From Methyloceanibacter sp. (GTDB lineage Bacteria; Pseudomonadota; Alphaproteobacteria; Rhizobiales; Methyloligellaceae), in NCBI GenBank assembly GCA_030064755.1, contig JASJEH010000043.1:1-40734 (forward strand): a DNA stretch of 40,734 nt. The letters run 5' to 3'. Below, in pieces: positions 1-7,216 of the stretch. Every line of letters begins with the position of its first letter. The first letter of the stretch is position 1. Both the position numbers and the translations under genes were made by a program. The notes below the pieces were generated by a model, which did no database searches, had not been told where the DNA came from, and worked only from the letters and a program-made list of their open reading frames with translations.

Positions 1-80
1 GTCGATCGGTGGACCGGACGCTTCAACGCGCGGGTTCTTGAAGACCGTTCTGTTAGCCAATTTCGCTATGAGCGCGGGAC

Positions 81-611
81 ATGATCTGGCGGTGCGCAAA
101 GCACATCTCGATGGGAGTTGTCGCATTCGCTGCTCTATTCGCGGTTTTGATTGGACTCCCACTCTACACAAACAAGGGACGCTGCATCGCAATGCCCGGT
201 GGCTATACCCTTGGCTATGCCTCCATCGTCAACCCCGACCCCAAGGAACTGCCGGCCCATGTCTTGAGAGACCCTTCGGGGAAAGTCCTGATCAAGACTG
301 CTGGTTTCGTTGAGCTGGAGAGAGACCCAGAGGATCCGACCCGCTTTTACATCCGGTACTTCGATGTGTCGGTGAACTTCCCTGGCGAGAAGTTGATGCC
401 ATACATTTTGACCTGGAATGGATGGCAGTGGGATGAGGAGCGTCCCAGCGCAACGAGGCGGATGAAAAAGTGGACGGAACCTTTGCCAAAGCCTCCGCAC
501 GATTTGCGCATTATGGCCATTGGATTGGCTCTGATCTACGACCCGCTTCTTCAAAGTGAGGAGTTCGATGTCGAATATTGCGGCACGCCCTGGTTTGATC
601 AGGGTGAATAA
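81..611 (+). CDS. Hypothetical membrane-anchored protein
   Basis: A 176-residue protein that I do not recognise. Residues about 10-29 form one hydrophobic segment after a short basic N-terminus, so it is probably anchored in the inner membrane or exported with an uncleaved signal. The rest is soluble, rich in Pro, Trp and acidic residues, with two Cys (near residues 34 and 167) that could pair in the periplasm. The ATG at 81 is chosen because it puts the hydrophobic segment directly at the N-terminus; no strong ribosome binding site is visible. The next gene converges from the other strand. It could be a lineage-specific protein; no function is claimed. Confidence 0.6.
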   Translation: MIWRCAKHISMGVVAFAALFAVLIGLPLYTNKGRCIAMPGGYTLGYASIVNPDPKELPAHVLRDPSGKVLIKTAGFVELERDPEDPTRFYIRYFDVSVNFPGEKLMPYILTWNGWQWDEERPSATRRMKKWTEPLPKPPHDLRIMAIGLALIYDPLLQSEEFDVEYCGTPWFDQGE

Positions 612-791
612 GTCCGCAGACTGATTATTTTCTGTCTTCGCCTGGGACGATACCCCGCCCACGGGCCATCCGGGTGAGGGTTGTGGCTGCTGCTGCTAGG
701 CAGCAACCTCCGAAAGGTCCTTGGTCAACAAGGCGGTTGGGGGACATTGCGGTTGGGCGCAGGTCGGCCAGCCTCCTTTGTGCCTCGGCCT

Positions 792-1178
792 TCAGGTCCC
801 AAGAAGCGCCATGACTGACGGAAGGTAAGCATAGATAAGCACGCCGCTGAGGCATGCGGTAACGAAGGCGGGTATCCCTGCGGTCCAGGTGTCGAACTTC
901 AGATGGAAGCCTATGGCGCCGATTGAAACAATGCAGAGCGCCAAAGCGGATGCCGGCCCGATCCAGGAGTCCGTAAACCAGAGACCGATCGCTGAAGCCA
1001 TTTCTATCACGCCAATAGCGAAGAAATGCTGCCGTGTGAGGCCATACTTCCGCATGAACGCCATCTGCATATCGAAGACTTTTTTGTTCCATGCGAAGAT
1101 CTTGATCGAGCTCGTCAGGACAAAGAATGCTGACAACAGCACGGTGAGTATGGTGACGGCGATCGCCGGTAAGTTCAT
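792..1178 (-). CDS. DoxX-like small integral membrane protein
   Basis: A 128-residue protein made almost entirely of four hydrophobic helices (roughly residues 5-25, 48-67, 73-92 and 100-122), the size and topology of DoxX-like proteins. The FxxxSSIKIF stretch in helix 1 and the GVIEMASAIGLW stretch in helix 2 fit that family. The family is linked to quinone or thiol redox processes and stress responses, but the substrate of this member cannot be told. The ATG at 1178 has GGAGG and AAGGA just upstream. A longer frame in another register covers the same DNA and is a shadow. It stands alone, convergent with the hypothetical gene at 81-611. Confidence 0.75.
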   Translation of the reverse strand: MNLPAIAVTILTVLLSAFFVLTSSIKIFAWNKKVFDMQMAFMRKYGLTRQHFFAIGVIEMASAIGLWFTDSWIGPASALALCIVSIGAIGFHLKFDTWTAGIPAFVTACLSGVLIYAYLPSVMALLGT

Positions 1179-1524
1179 ATTCCTTGGTCCTCCGAGAGGA
1201 ATAGGCCTCGCGCACCGATGGGCGGATTAGAGGTTCATTAGCTTTGGTTGGATCGTTTTCAGAGTGACTGCCCCGTTTTCGGGTGCAAGAGTGCACGCAC
1301 AACTCTTAGTTAACCGTAAACAGAGCGACTCCAAGCAGTAGGACTGAGCGGCTTGCGATCCAAAAAAGGCCAGGCCGTTCGCCTGAGCTTCGAGGCGGGC
1401 AACGGCGGCACGCCCAACATTGATCGCGGCGATGGTGACATTCGCGCAAGGGCGGTGGTATCGCGATTAAGGTGAGGCCAAGACGGTGCTTGGCCCCACT
1501 CTCTCTAATTAATCAGACGTCAGA
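1179..1524. other. Intergenic region with a short open remnant
   Basis: No full gene is visible in these 346 bases. A plus-strand frame of 41 codons runs from 1350 to its stop at 1473-1475 and is followed at once by a terminator-like hairpin. This looks like the 3' end of a decayed plus-strand gene, but the peptide matches nothing I recognise. The first 100 bases upstream of the DoxX-like gene should hold its promoter; I cannot point to convincing -35/-10 boxes. Confidence 0.4.
1476..1497. terminator. Terminator-like hairpin
   Basis: The arms GGCCAAG (1476-1482) and CTTGGCC (1489-1495) enclose the loop ACGGTG. On the plus strand a C/T-rich run (CCACTCTCTCT) follows rather than a pure T run. 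It sits 29 bp past the stop of the minus-strand SH3 gene and directly after the stop of the short plus-strand remnant, so it could serve either strand. Confidence 0.4.
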
Positions 1525-2091
1525 TTAGTGTGTCAGATACCGGCCGTTCACCCAGCCGCGTGTCCCGTCTTTGGTGACTTTGTACCAGCGGTCGCGTTGG
1601 TCGATCACTTCCACGAAGCATGTGCCTGGGGGGAGCTGGCCAACGATACGGTTTGAGGCGCCAGGACCGGAGCGCACATTCAGCACGTCGTTCGAGGCGA
1701 CTCCGACAACGCAGCGGAATGCTGGATTCACGCCGCCGCCACCGCCGCCGCCGCCGCCGCCTCCACCACCGCCAAAGCGGAGGTAGCGCTTGTTCACGTA
1801 GCCGCCCTTGCCATAGTCGACCCAGATCCAATTGCCTTCGCGTTGGCCGGTAACCACACCGCATTCGCCAGGCCGGATGAAGCCAGTAATCTCGAACCGG
1901 GTGCTGGGGCCGCTGCGGATGTTGAGGACGTCATTGCTTGCGACGCCGGTGACGCAAGCGGCCTGGGCGTCCGTCACGGTTATGGGGGTTGCTGCCGCGA
2001 ACAGGGCGCCGCCGAGCGCCAACGCGCCAAGAAGGCGGGCGGATTTTGCAAAGAGGCCTGAGAGAATTTTCGATGCAGGTGCGGTTGTCAT
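1525..2091 (-). CDS. Secreted protein with two SH3b domains and a poly-Gly linker
   Basis: A 188-residue exported protein. Residues 1-44 look like a signal peptide with a predicted cut after AQA (44/45). Two bacterial SH3 repeats follow, about residues 46-105 and 127-188, each with the SNDVLNxRSGP signature and a Cys pair. They are joined by 14 consecutive Gly codons at residues 107-120. SH3b domains usually bind peptidoglycan or cell-wall peptides, so a periplasmic envelope role is likely but not shown. The start at 2091 is preferred over an in-frame start at 2151 because AAAGGACC lies about 6 bases upstream and it opens directly into the signal peptide. No catalytic domain is present. Confidence 0.8.
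   Translation of the reverse strand: MTTAPASKILSGLFAKSARLLGALALGGALFAAATPITVTDAQAACVTGVASNDVLNIRSGPSTRFEITGFIRPGECGVVTGQREGNWIWVDYGKGGYVNKRYLRFGGGGGGGGGGGGGGVNPAFRCVVGVASNDVLNVRSGPGASNRIVGQLPPGTCFVEVIDQRDRWYKVTKDGTRGWVNGRYLTH
1732..1773 (-). repeat. Poly-glycine GGN codon tract
   Basis: This is a run of 14 glycine codons within the SH3 protein. Six consecutive identical GGC triplets form its centre, with GGT and GGA codons around them. It is a trinucleotide tract that could change length by slippage without shifting the frame. Confidence 0.85.
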
Positions 2092-2246
2092 GGCGATGGT
2101 CCTTTCCTCGGGGCGTGCCTTCTGTCGACACGAGAAATGCGTTTCGGCCATGTCGGCCAGTGAGGAGATGCTACCGCAGCGCGCTGTGGCCCTCGATAGG
2201 GTCGATCCCCTATTCGATGGTCAGCGATCGAGGAAGGTGTTGGTGG

Positions 2247-2332
2247 TGGTGCCCCAGGCCGGACTCGAACCAGCACGCCCTTGCGGACAACAGATTTTGA
2301 GTCTGTCGCGTCTACCATTCCGCCACTGGGGC
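2247..2332 (-). tRNA. tRNA-Leu (anticodon CAA)
   Basis: Read on the minus strand, the acceptor arms GCCCCAG and CTGGGGC pair, followed by A73 and an encoded CCA. The anticodon stem ACAGA/TCTGT encloses the loop CTCAAAA, giving anticodon CAA for codon TTG. The T arm contains GGTTCGAGTCC. The length of 86 bases with a long variable arm fits class II tRNA-Leu. Confidence 0.95.
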
Positions 2333-2474
2333 CAAGGCCACTCAAGACCAAGGGGCGCGAACATGGGGCAAGCCCTTCGCCCGGTCAATATCTTCGGTTG
2401 TGCAAACGCCGCATGAGCCCTTGCGCCAACAAGCGCGATAGACAGGGGCTACGCACCCCGGTAAAGGAAGCGCC

Positions 2475-3056
2475 ATGTTTCGGCGCGCTTACGACAAAAT
2501 GATGGACCTCGCGGCGCACCGCAGAGCGCCATGGGCGCTTGCGGGGGTGTCCTTTATCGAGAGTTCCGTCTTTCCGATTCCGCCGGATGTGATGCTGATT
2601 CCCATGGTGCTGGCCGAGCGGCGCAAGGCCTGGCTCTTCGCCGCCATCGCCACCATCGCGTCGGTCCTTGGAGGCGTCTTTGGCTATCTGATTGGCTATT
2701 TCCTGTTCGACACGATTGGCAAACCGATCCTGAGCTTCTACGGGTATACCGAGAAGTTCGATGACTTCGCCGCGCGTTACAACGATTTTGGTGCCTGGAT
2801 CGTGTTCATCGCGGGCGTGACTCCTTTCCCCTACAAGGTCATCACGATTGCCAGCGGTGTGACCCAACTGAACTTTTTCGTGTTCATGGTCGCCAGTGTC
2901 TTAGCACGGGGTCTGCGCTTCTTCGCCGTTGCCGGCTTGCTGTATTGGTTCGGCCCGCCGATCAAGGATTTCATCGACAAGTATTTTGGGATCCTGTCGG
3001 TTCTTTTCGTGGTGCTATTGATCGGCGGCTTCGTACTCATCAAATATGTGATGTGA
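2475..3056 (+). CDS. YqaA/DedA-like VTT-domain membrane protein
   Basis: A 193-residue inner-membrane protein of the SNARE-associated/VTT (DedA) superfamily, closest in look to YqaA. It has the FIESSVFPIPPDV motif near residues 27-39, a re-entrant-loop signature, then GYLIGY (about 72-77) and the GVTPFPYKVITIASG segment, with four to five hydrophobic helices. Relatives help lipid or undecaprenyl-phosphate translocation and envelope homeostasis; the substrate here is unknown. The ATG at 2475 has AAGGA six bases upstream. Its stop lies 2 bp before dsbB, so the two are probably co-transcribed. Confidence 0.85.
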   Translation: MFRRAYDKMMDLAAHRRAPWALAGVSFIESSVFPIPPDVMLIPMVLAERRKAWLFAAIATIASVLGGVFGYLIGYFLFDTIGKPILSFYGYTEKFDDFAARYNDFGAWIVFIAGVTPFPYKVITIASGVTQLNFFVFMVASVLARGLRFFAVAGLLYWFGPPIKDFIDKYFGILSVLFVVLLIGGFVLIKYVM

Positions 3057-3058
3057 CG

Positions 3059-3556
3059 ATGAACGATCGGCGCGACAGCTTGGCAGGACAGATGATGGCG
3101 GTGAGCGCCGTCCTTTTCGGTGCTGCGTTGCTAACCGTGCTGGCTGCCCACGCCTTCGAGCAGATCGGCGGCTATGCGCCGTGCCCACTCTGCCTTCAAC
3201 AGCGATATGCCTATTACTTTGGTGTGCCGGCGGCGGTGATCGCGTTTCTTGCCGCCCGTTCCGAGAGCTTCGGCTTCGCCCGCCTCGTCCTGGTCCTGAT
3301 CGGGATCGGCTTTCTTTTGAACATGGGGCTCGGCATCTATCACGCGGGAGCCGAGTGGAAGTTCTGGCCTGGGCCAGACACGTGTGCTGGTGGCTTCGAA
3401 TTGGAGTGGGGTGAAGAGGGCGTTGTCGATACGCCGGTCATCCGCTGCGACGAGGCGCCTTGGCACTTCCTTGGCCTGTCCTTCGCAGGCTGGAACGCGG
3501 TTGTCTCAGCGGGGCTCGCCGGGCTCGCGTTATGGGGCGCCGCGCGTCGCGGCTAG
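3059..3556 (+). CDS. dsbB: Disulfide bond formation protein B
   Basis: A 165-residue protein of the DsbB family, which reoxidises DsbA and passes electrons to quinone in the inner membrane. Four hydrophobic helices are visible. The first periplasmic loop carries the CPLC pair (C42, C45), followed by the QQR motif that contacts quinone. The second loop carries C109 and C130, the pair that reacts with DsbA. The ATG at 3059 is chosen because it lies just after the YqaA stop; a longer in-frame extension upstream overlaps that gene. No DsbA is encoded in the window. The neighbours downstream are also thiol-redox proteins. Confidence 0.9.
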   Translation: MNDRRDSLAGQMMAVSAVLFGAALLTVLAAHAFEQIGGYAPCPLCLQQRYAYYFGVPAAVIAFLAARSESFGFARLVLVLIGIGFLLNMGLGIYHAGAEWKFWPGPDTCAGGFELEWGEEGVVDTPVIRCDEAPWHFLGLSFAGWNAVVSAGLAGLALWGAARRG

Positions 3557-3665
3557 CCGTTTTCCGACCGCGCAATGCTCACGACAAGTTCAAACACCTT
3601 GATTGGAGGCCGAGCCGGGCCGGCTGTACCAAGATTGGGAGTAGATCCCAACTTGGAGGATGATT

Positions 3666-4058
3666 ATGACCCCGATTCGTGCGTTTTTTGCCGGCCTGGT
3701 GGCCGTGTTCCTCGTCGCTTCCGTGCCGGCCACGGCGGCGGAGGTGCAACCCTACAGCCCAGAGGCGCTAGCTGAAGCGCAGTCTGCCGGCAAGCCGATC
3801 CTCGTCGATGTCTATGCGGAGTGGTGCTCCACCTGCAAGGCGCAGAAGCCGATCCTGGCGGAGCTGACGCAGAACCCGAAATACAAAGGGCTGTTGGTGC
3901 TGCGGGCGGACTATGACAAGGACAAGGAAGACCTCAAGGCCCTCAATGTGCGGTCCCAGAGCACGCTGATCGTATTTAAGGGCAATGACGAACTTGTCCG
4001 GTCGGTTGGGTCGACTAACCCAATGGCCATCGAAGGGATGCTCGACTTGACGCTCTAG
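3666..4058 (+). CDS. Periplasmic thioredoxin-fold protein
   Basis: A 130-residue protein with a signal sequence (residues 1-25, ending PATAA) and one thioredoxin domain. The active site is WCSTC with C54 and C57, unlike the WCGPC of cytoplasmic thioredoxin and closer to the C-terminal domain of DsbD (CVAC-type). A KPILVDVYAEWC strand precedes it. The start at 3666 is chosen over the ATG at 3660 because GGAGG at 3655-3659 is correctly spaced only from 3666. The next gene encodes CcdA, which would deliver electrons through the membrane to this domain; together they resemble a split DsbD. Its targets may be apocytochromes or misoxidised proteins; this is inference. Confidence 0.88.
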   Translation: MTPIRAFFAGLVAVFLVASVPATAAEVQPYSPEALAEAQSAGKPILVDVYAEWCSTCKAQKPILAELTQNPKYKGLLVLRADYDKDKEDLKALNVRSQSTLIVFKGNDELVRSVGSTNPMAIEGMLDLTL

Positions 4059-4079
4059 GCGTCGGATTGGGGGTTCATC

Positions 4080-4799
4080 ATGCTCGCAACTCTCGGGCTT
4101 GCGCTTCTCGCCGGCATGTTGTCGGTCCTCTCGCCTTGCGTTCTGCCGCTGCTCCCCATTGTATTCGGCACAGCGCAAAGCGAGCACCGGCTGGGGCCGG
4201 CAGCGCTCGCCCTAGGTGTCGCAGTTTCTTTCACCCTGATCGGGCTGTTCGTGGCCACGATCGGCTTTGCAATCGGACTCGATACGGATTTCTTCCGGCT
4301 GTTGGCGGCCGTGCTGCTCATTGCGGTGGGCGTCGTTCTGCTCGTGCCGAGCCTGCAGGCGCAGGTTGCCGTGGCCGCAGGTCCGGTCGGGAATTGGGTT
4401 GATGACCGGTTCGGCGGCTTCAGTGGCAGCAGTCTTTGGGGTCAATTCGGCGTCGGGGCACTTCTCGGCGCGGTCTGGGCCCCGTGTGTCGGTCCAACCC
4501 TCGGGGCAGCCTCCGTTCTGGCCGCCAAGGGCGAAGACCTCGGGCAGGTCGCGCTGACCATGCTTGCCTTCGGTGTTGGGGCGGCCTTGCCGCTTATGGC
4601 CTTGGGCTTTGCCTCACGCGAGGCCATGCTGCGTTGGCGTGCAAAGCTGGCTGAAGCGGGTCGAGGCGGTAAGATGGTCTTGGGGGCCGTGCTTGTGATT
4701 GTTGGGCTGCTTGTGGCAACGGGCGCCGACAAGGCGCTGGAGACCTACTTGGTCAACGTGTCGCCGGATTGGCTGAACAGCCTGACCACGCGCTACTGA
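4080..4799 (+). CDS. ccdA: CcdA-type transmembrane thiol-electron transporter
   Basis: A 239-residue polytopic protein of the CcdA/DsbD beta-domain family, with about six helices. The two membrane cysteines that carry electrons are both present, each in the usual Pro-containing context: SPCVLP (C20) and APCVGPT (C136). The family moves reducing equivalents from cytoplasmic thioredoxin to periplasmic thiol proteins, as in cytochrome c maturation. It starts 21 bp after the thioredoxin gene, with a GGGGG-type ribosome site. It converges on the HNH nuclease gene, with only 24 bp between stop codons and no clear terminator. Confidence 0.88.
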   Translation: MLATLGLALLAGMLSVLSPCVLPLLPIVFGTAQSEHRLGPAALALGVAVSFTLIGLFVATIGFAIGLDTDFFRLLAAVLLIAVGVVLLVPSLQAQVAVAAGPVGNWVDDRFGGFSGSSLWGQFGVGALLGAVWAPCVGPTLGAASVLAAKGEDLGQVALTMLAFGVGAALPLMALGFASREAMLRWRAKLAEAGRGGKMVLGAVLVIVGLLVATGADKALETYLVNVSPDWLNSLTTRY

Positions 4800-4823
4800 G
4801 CGGCCGCTCTACTGTGGCGCCGG

Positions 4824-5432
4824 TCACGGCTCCAGCTCCGTATCCCAGTACAGATAGTCGAGCCAGCTCTCGTGGAGATAGTTCGGCGGAAACAGCCGGC
4901 CATTGCGGTGAAGCTCGAACACCGTTGGGCGATAGGGTGCCTGGGCGGGCCACATCTTGCCCCGGCTCGGCATGTCGCCACCCTTGGCCAAATTACACGG
5001 CGCACAAGCCGTTACGACATTGTCCCAGCGCGTGAGGCCGCCCCGGTTCCGCGGGATCAGATGGTCGAACGTCAGATCCTGAGTGGCCCCGCAGTATTGG
5101 CAGGCAAAACGATCGCGGAGAAACACGTTGAACCGGGTGAAGGCGGGATAGAGCGCCGGGCGCACATAGTTCTTCAGTGAGACCACGCTCGGCAGCTTCA
5201 TCTCGAAGGAAGGCGAGTGAACCGCGTGATCGTATTCCGAGACGATGTTCACCCGGTCGAGAAAGACGGCCTTGACCGTGTCCTGCCAGTTCCAAAGAGA
5301 GAGGGGGTAGTAAGAGAGGGGTCTGTAATCAGCATTCAGCACAAGTGCGGGGTAGGTCCCCGGTGCGGCCGATGCTGCTGCGACGTTCAAGGCCCTCAAG
5401 TCCTCTTCGTTACCCGTCGCACTCGGGCTCAA
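4824..5432 (-). CDS. HNH endonuclease family protein
   Basis: A 202-residue protein with a C-terminal HNH domain. Visible elements are the zinc pairs CQYC (C111, C114) and CAPC (C143, C146), the catalytic D123-H124 in FDHLIPR, and N138 in the W-D-N motif. The N-terminal part (VLNADYRPLSYYPLSLW) is typical of a widespread, stand-alone HNH family of alphaproteobacteria. No partner methylase or phage gene is nearby, so a restriction role is not supported; repair or housekeeping DNA cleavage is possible. The start is uncertain: 5432 is a TTG with GAGG directly against it, and other TTG codons within the next 14 codons are also possible. Confidence 0.85.
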   Translation of the reverse strand: MSPSATGNEEDLRALNVAAASAAPGTYPALVLNADYRPLSYYPLSLWNWQDTVKAVFLDRVNIVSEYDHAVHSPSFEMKLPSVVSLKNYVRPALYPAFTRFNVFLRDRFACQYCGATQDLTFDHLIPRNRGGLTRWDNVVTACAPCNLAKGGDMPSRGKMWPAQAPYRPTVFELHRNGRLFPPNYLHESWLDYLYWDTELEP

Positions 5433-5508
5433 CCTCAGTTATCGCGGGAGATACTATAAGCACGTGTCACGAATGTGAAGAACCCCAGATGATGTGATTG
5501 TGACAGCA

Positions 5509-6180
5509 TCAGTCCACCGTTGGCATCTCTTCAAACGCGCGCTTCAGAAAGTCGCCACCGAGCCGCAGCCCGTCTGCGTCGATTCCGTGGCCGATGCCCC
5601 GGCTGATGTGCCATTGCACGCTCAGACCCGCCTGTCCTAACGCTTCCCGCGCCATCGCCATCGCTTCGATAGGGATCACTTCGTCCATGTCGCCATGGAC
5701 AAGCAGTATCGCGGGACCTTGCCCCGGGGGGGGCAACTCCTCAACCGTCGCCAGCGCTCCGGAATAGCCGACGATCACCTTGGGCCTCGCCGAGCGCGTT
5801 AGGCCGACAGCGAGCGCCATCATGGTGCCTTGGCTGAAGCCCACCAACGCCAATGAGTCCGCTGTAAGCCCTTGGCGATTGAGTTCAGCGTCGAGGAAGG
5901 CGTTGAGGGCCGGTGTGGCGCGCTCCACGCCCGCTGAAATGATGGACATGTCTCCCATGGACAGATCGAACCATTGCCGCCCCATGGGCGCCATGGCGCA
6001 CGGCTCGGGCGCGTTTGGAGAGACGAAGGCCGCGTTGGGCAGGAGCGGCGCCCATTCTCGCCCAAGAGGAATGAGGTCGTTTCCATCCGCACCGTAGCCA
6101 TGGAGGAAGACCACGAGTTGCTTGGGGGCCCCGCCGGCGGCGGGCGCCAGGCGGGGGCCGTCAAGCTCTGGTATTGTCAT
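5509..6180 (-). CDS. Phospholipase/carboxylesterase-type alpha/beta hydrolase
   Basis: A 223-residue serine hydrolase of the acyl-protein-thioesterase/carboxylesterase (YpfH-like) family. The fold signature starts with VVFLHGYGADGNDL, whose HG contributes to the oxyanion hole. The triad is visible as S116 in GFSQG, D166 in HGDMDEVIP, and H198 in GIGHGID. There is no signal peptide, so it is cytoplasmic. Family members cleave short acyl esters or lysophospholipids; the natural substrate is unknown. The start at 6180 is chosen because the in-frame extension up to 6270 overlaps the end of bfr. It lies 28 bp downstream of bfr on the same strand and may be co-transcribed. Confidence 0.88.
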   Translation of the reverse strand: MTIPELDGPRLAPAAGGAPKQLVVFLHGYGADGNDLIPLGREWAPLLPNAAFVSPNAPEPCAMAPMGRQWFDLSMGDMSIISAGVERATPALNAFLDAELNRQGLTADSLALVGFSQGTMMALAVGLTRSARPKVIVGYSGALATVEELPPPGQGPAILLVHGDMDEVIPIEAMAMAREALGQAGLSVQWHISRGIGHGIDADGLRLGGDFLKRAFEEMPTVD

Positions 6181-6208
6181 TGGGTTGCTGATCCTGCCGC
6201 AGTGACGC

Positions 6209-6700
6209 TCAGTCGCCTTCGATGTCGTCGGCGGACTTGGCGTTGAGCTGACCGTAGTTCTGCGCGCCAATATCGTTCAACAGGCCGAGCTGGGTCTCGA
6301 TGTAATCGATATGCCCTTCCTCATCCTTGAGCAGGTCTTCGAAGAGCAGCATGCTCACATAGTCCTCTTCCTCGCGGCAGGCGGCGCGGGCCTCCATATA
6401 CAGCGCGCGGGCGCTGTACTCCGCCTTAAGGTCGCATTCTAGAATCTCTTTGACATTCTGCCCGATCATCAGGGGATCGAGCTTCTGCATGTTCGGAAAT
6501 CCTTCGAGGAAGATGATGCGCGTCACCAGCTTGTCGGCGTGATGCATCTCTTCAATCGACTCCTCGCGCTCCTTCGCGGCGAGCTTCTGATAGCCCCAAT
6601 CGTCAAGCAACCGGTAGTGAAGCCAGTATTGGTTGACCGCAGTCAGCTCGTGCGTCAGCGACTTGTTCAGGTAGTCGATAACCCTCGGGTTGCCCTTCAT
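6209..6700 (-). CDS. bfr: Bacterioferritin
   Basis: A 163-residue haem-containing ferritin that oxidises Fe2+ and stores it as ferric mineral in a 24-subunit shell. Every ferroxidase ligand falls at the Escherichia coli Bfr position: E18, E51, H54, E94, E127 and H130, with Y25 beside the site. M52, the ligand of the inter-subunit haem, is also present. The length is normal (about 158-165). The ATG at 6700 has GAGGA seven bases upstream. The ferredoxin that releases its iron, bfd, lies just upstream on the same strand, and the 58-bp gap holds an Irr-type iron-control element, so bfr probably has its own iron-responsive promoter. Confidence 0.96.
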   Translation of the reverse strand: MKGNPRVIDYLNKSLTHELTAVNQYWLHYRLLDDWGYQKLAAKEREESIEEMHHADKLVTRIIFLEGFPNMQKLDPLMIGQNVKEILECDLKAEYSARALYMEARAACREEEDYVSMLLFEDLLKDEEGHIDYIETQLGLLNDIGAQNYGQLNAKSADDIEGD

Positions 6701-6723
6701 CGAATCCTCATCTCAATGCTTAG

Positions 6724-6740
6724 TTTAGAATAGTTATAAT
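6724..6740. promoter_or_regulatory. Irr-type iron control element (ICE-like)
   Basis: The 17 bases read TTTAGAATAGTTATAAT on the plus strand. They match the rhizobial iron control element TTTAGAA-N3-TTCTAAA in all seven bases of the left arm and five of seven of the right. The site is 24 bp upstream of the bfr start. In Rhizobiales, Irr binds such boxes when iron is low and represses iron storage genes, which fits this position. The binding factor is inferred. Confidence 0.6.
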
Positions 6741-6758
6741 GTTGATTTCCCCGCAAGG

Positions 6759-7010
6759 CTAGTCCGCACTTGGCGTGTCATCAAAAGGTGACCTGTGGGG
6801 TAAAGCTGCAGCTGAACTGGGGCCCTCTTCGTCGTAGCCCACGATCATTCTGACAACCAAAGGCATACAATCCCCACATTTGGGCCGTTTTCCAAGGGTC
6901 CGGTAGATGAGCCCAGGCGTCAAGACAACATATGGGTCTTTCGTGCGTAGTGCCGCGACAGCTTCATGGATCTCCTCCGAGGTGAGGATGGTGCAAGAGC
7001 AGATGATCAT
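6759..7010 (-). CDS. bfd: Bacterioferritin-associated [2Fe-2S] ferredoxin
   Basis: An 83-residue protein of the BFD-like family. Bfd binds bacterioferritin and passes an electron to the haem so that stored ferric iron can be reduced and released. The four cluster Cys are C4 and C6 (MIICSC) and C45 and C48 (KCGDC), the expected C-x-C plus C-x2-C arrangement. The C-terminal 20 residues after the domain (Ser, Ala and Pro rich) are an extension and probably unstructured. It sits directly upstream of bfr in the same direction. No strong ribosome site precedes the ATG at 7010, and I see no iron box upstream of this gene. Confidence 0.88.
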   Translation of the reverse strand: MIICSCTILTSEEIHEAVAALRTKDPYVVLTPGLIYRTLGKRPKCGDCMPLVVRMIVGYDEEGPSSAAALPHRSPFDDTPSAD

Positions 7011-7216
7011 TCTGGTTTTCTAGGTATCGCGAGTGCTTTTGTCTTTCAGCCCGCAAGAGTAGAACGGGCGGCCGGCTCGTCGCCGGAGTAAATGCAGAGC
7101 TGCCGATCTTTAAAGCGGCGACTTAGGGAATCGTCAACCAACCCACTTAGCGGCCTCTTAAATCATCTCCCCGATGCTGTGCCATCGAAGAAATAGTTGA
7201 TCATTTGGTGGGGCAA

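Noticed and set aside
625..1302. 225-codon minus-strand frame over the DoxX-like gene
   Set aside because: The shorter frame in another register has four membrane helices and a good ribosome site; this one is Arg/His rich without domain features.
4824..6180. HNH nuclease and hydrolase as a defence pair
   Set aside because: The HNH type is a common stand-alone housekeeping family, the hydrolase follows bfr, and no phage or mobile gene is close.
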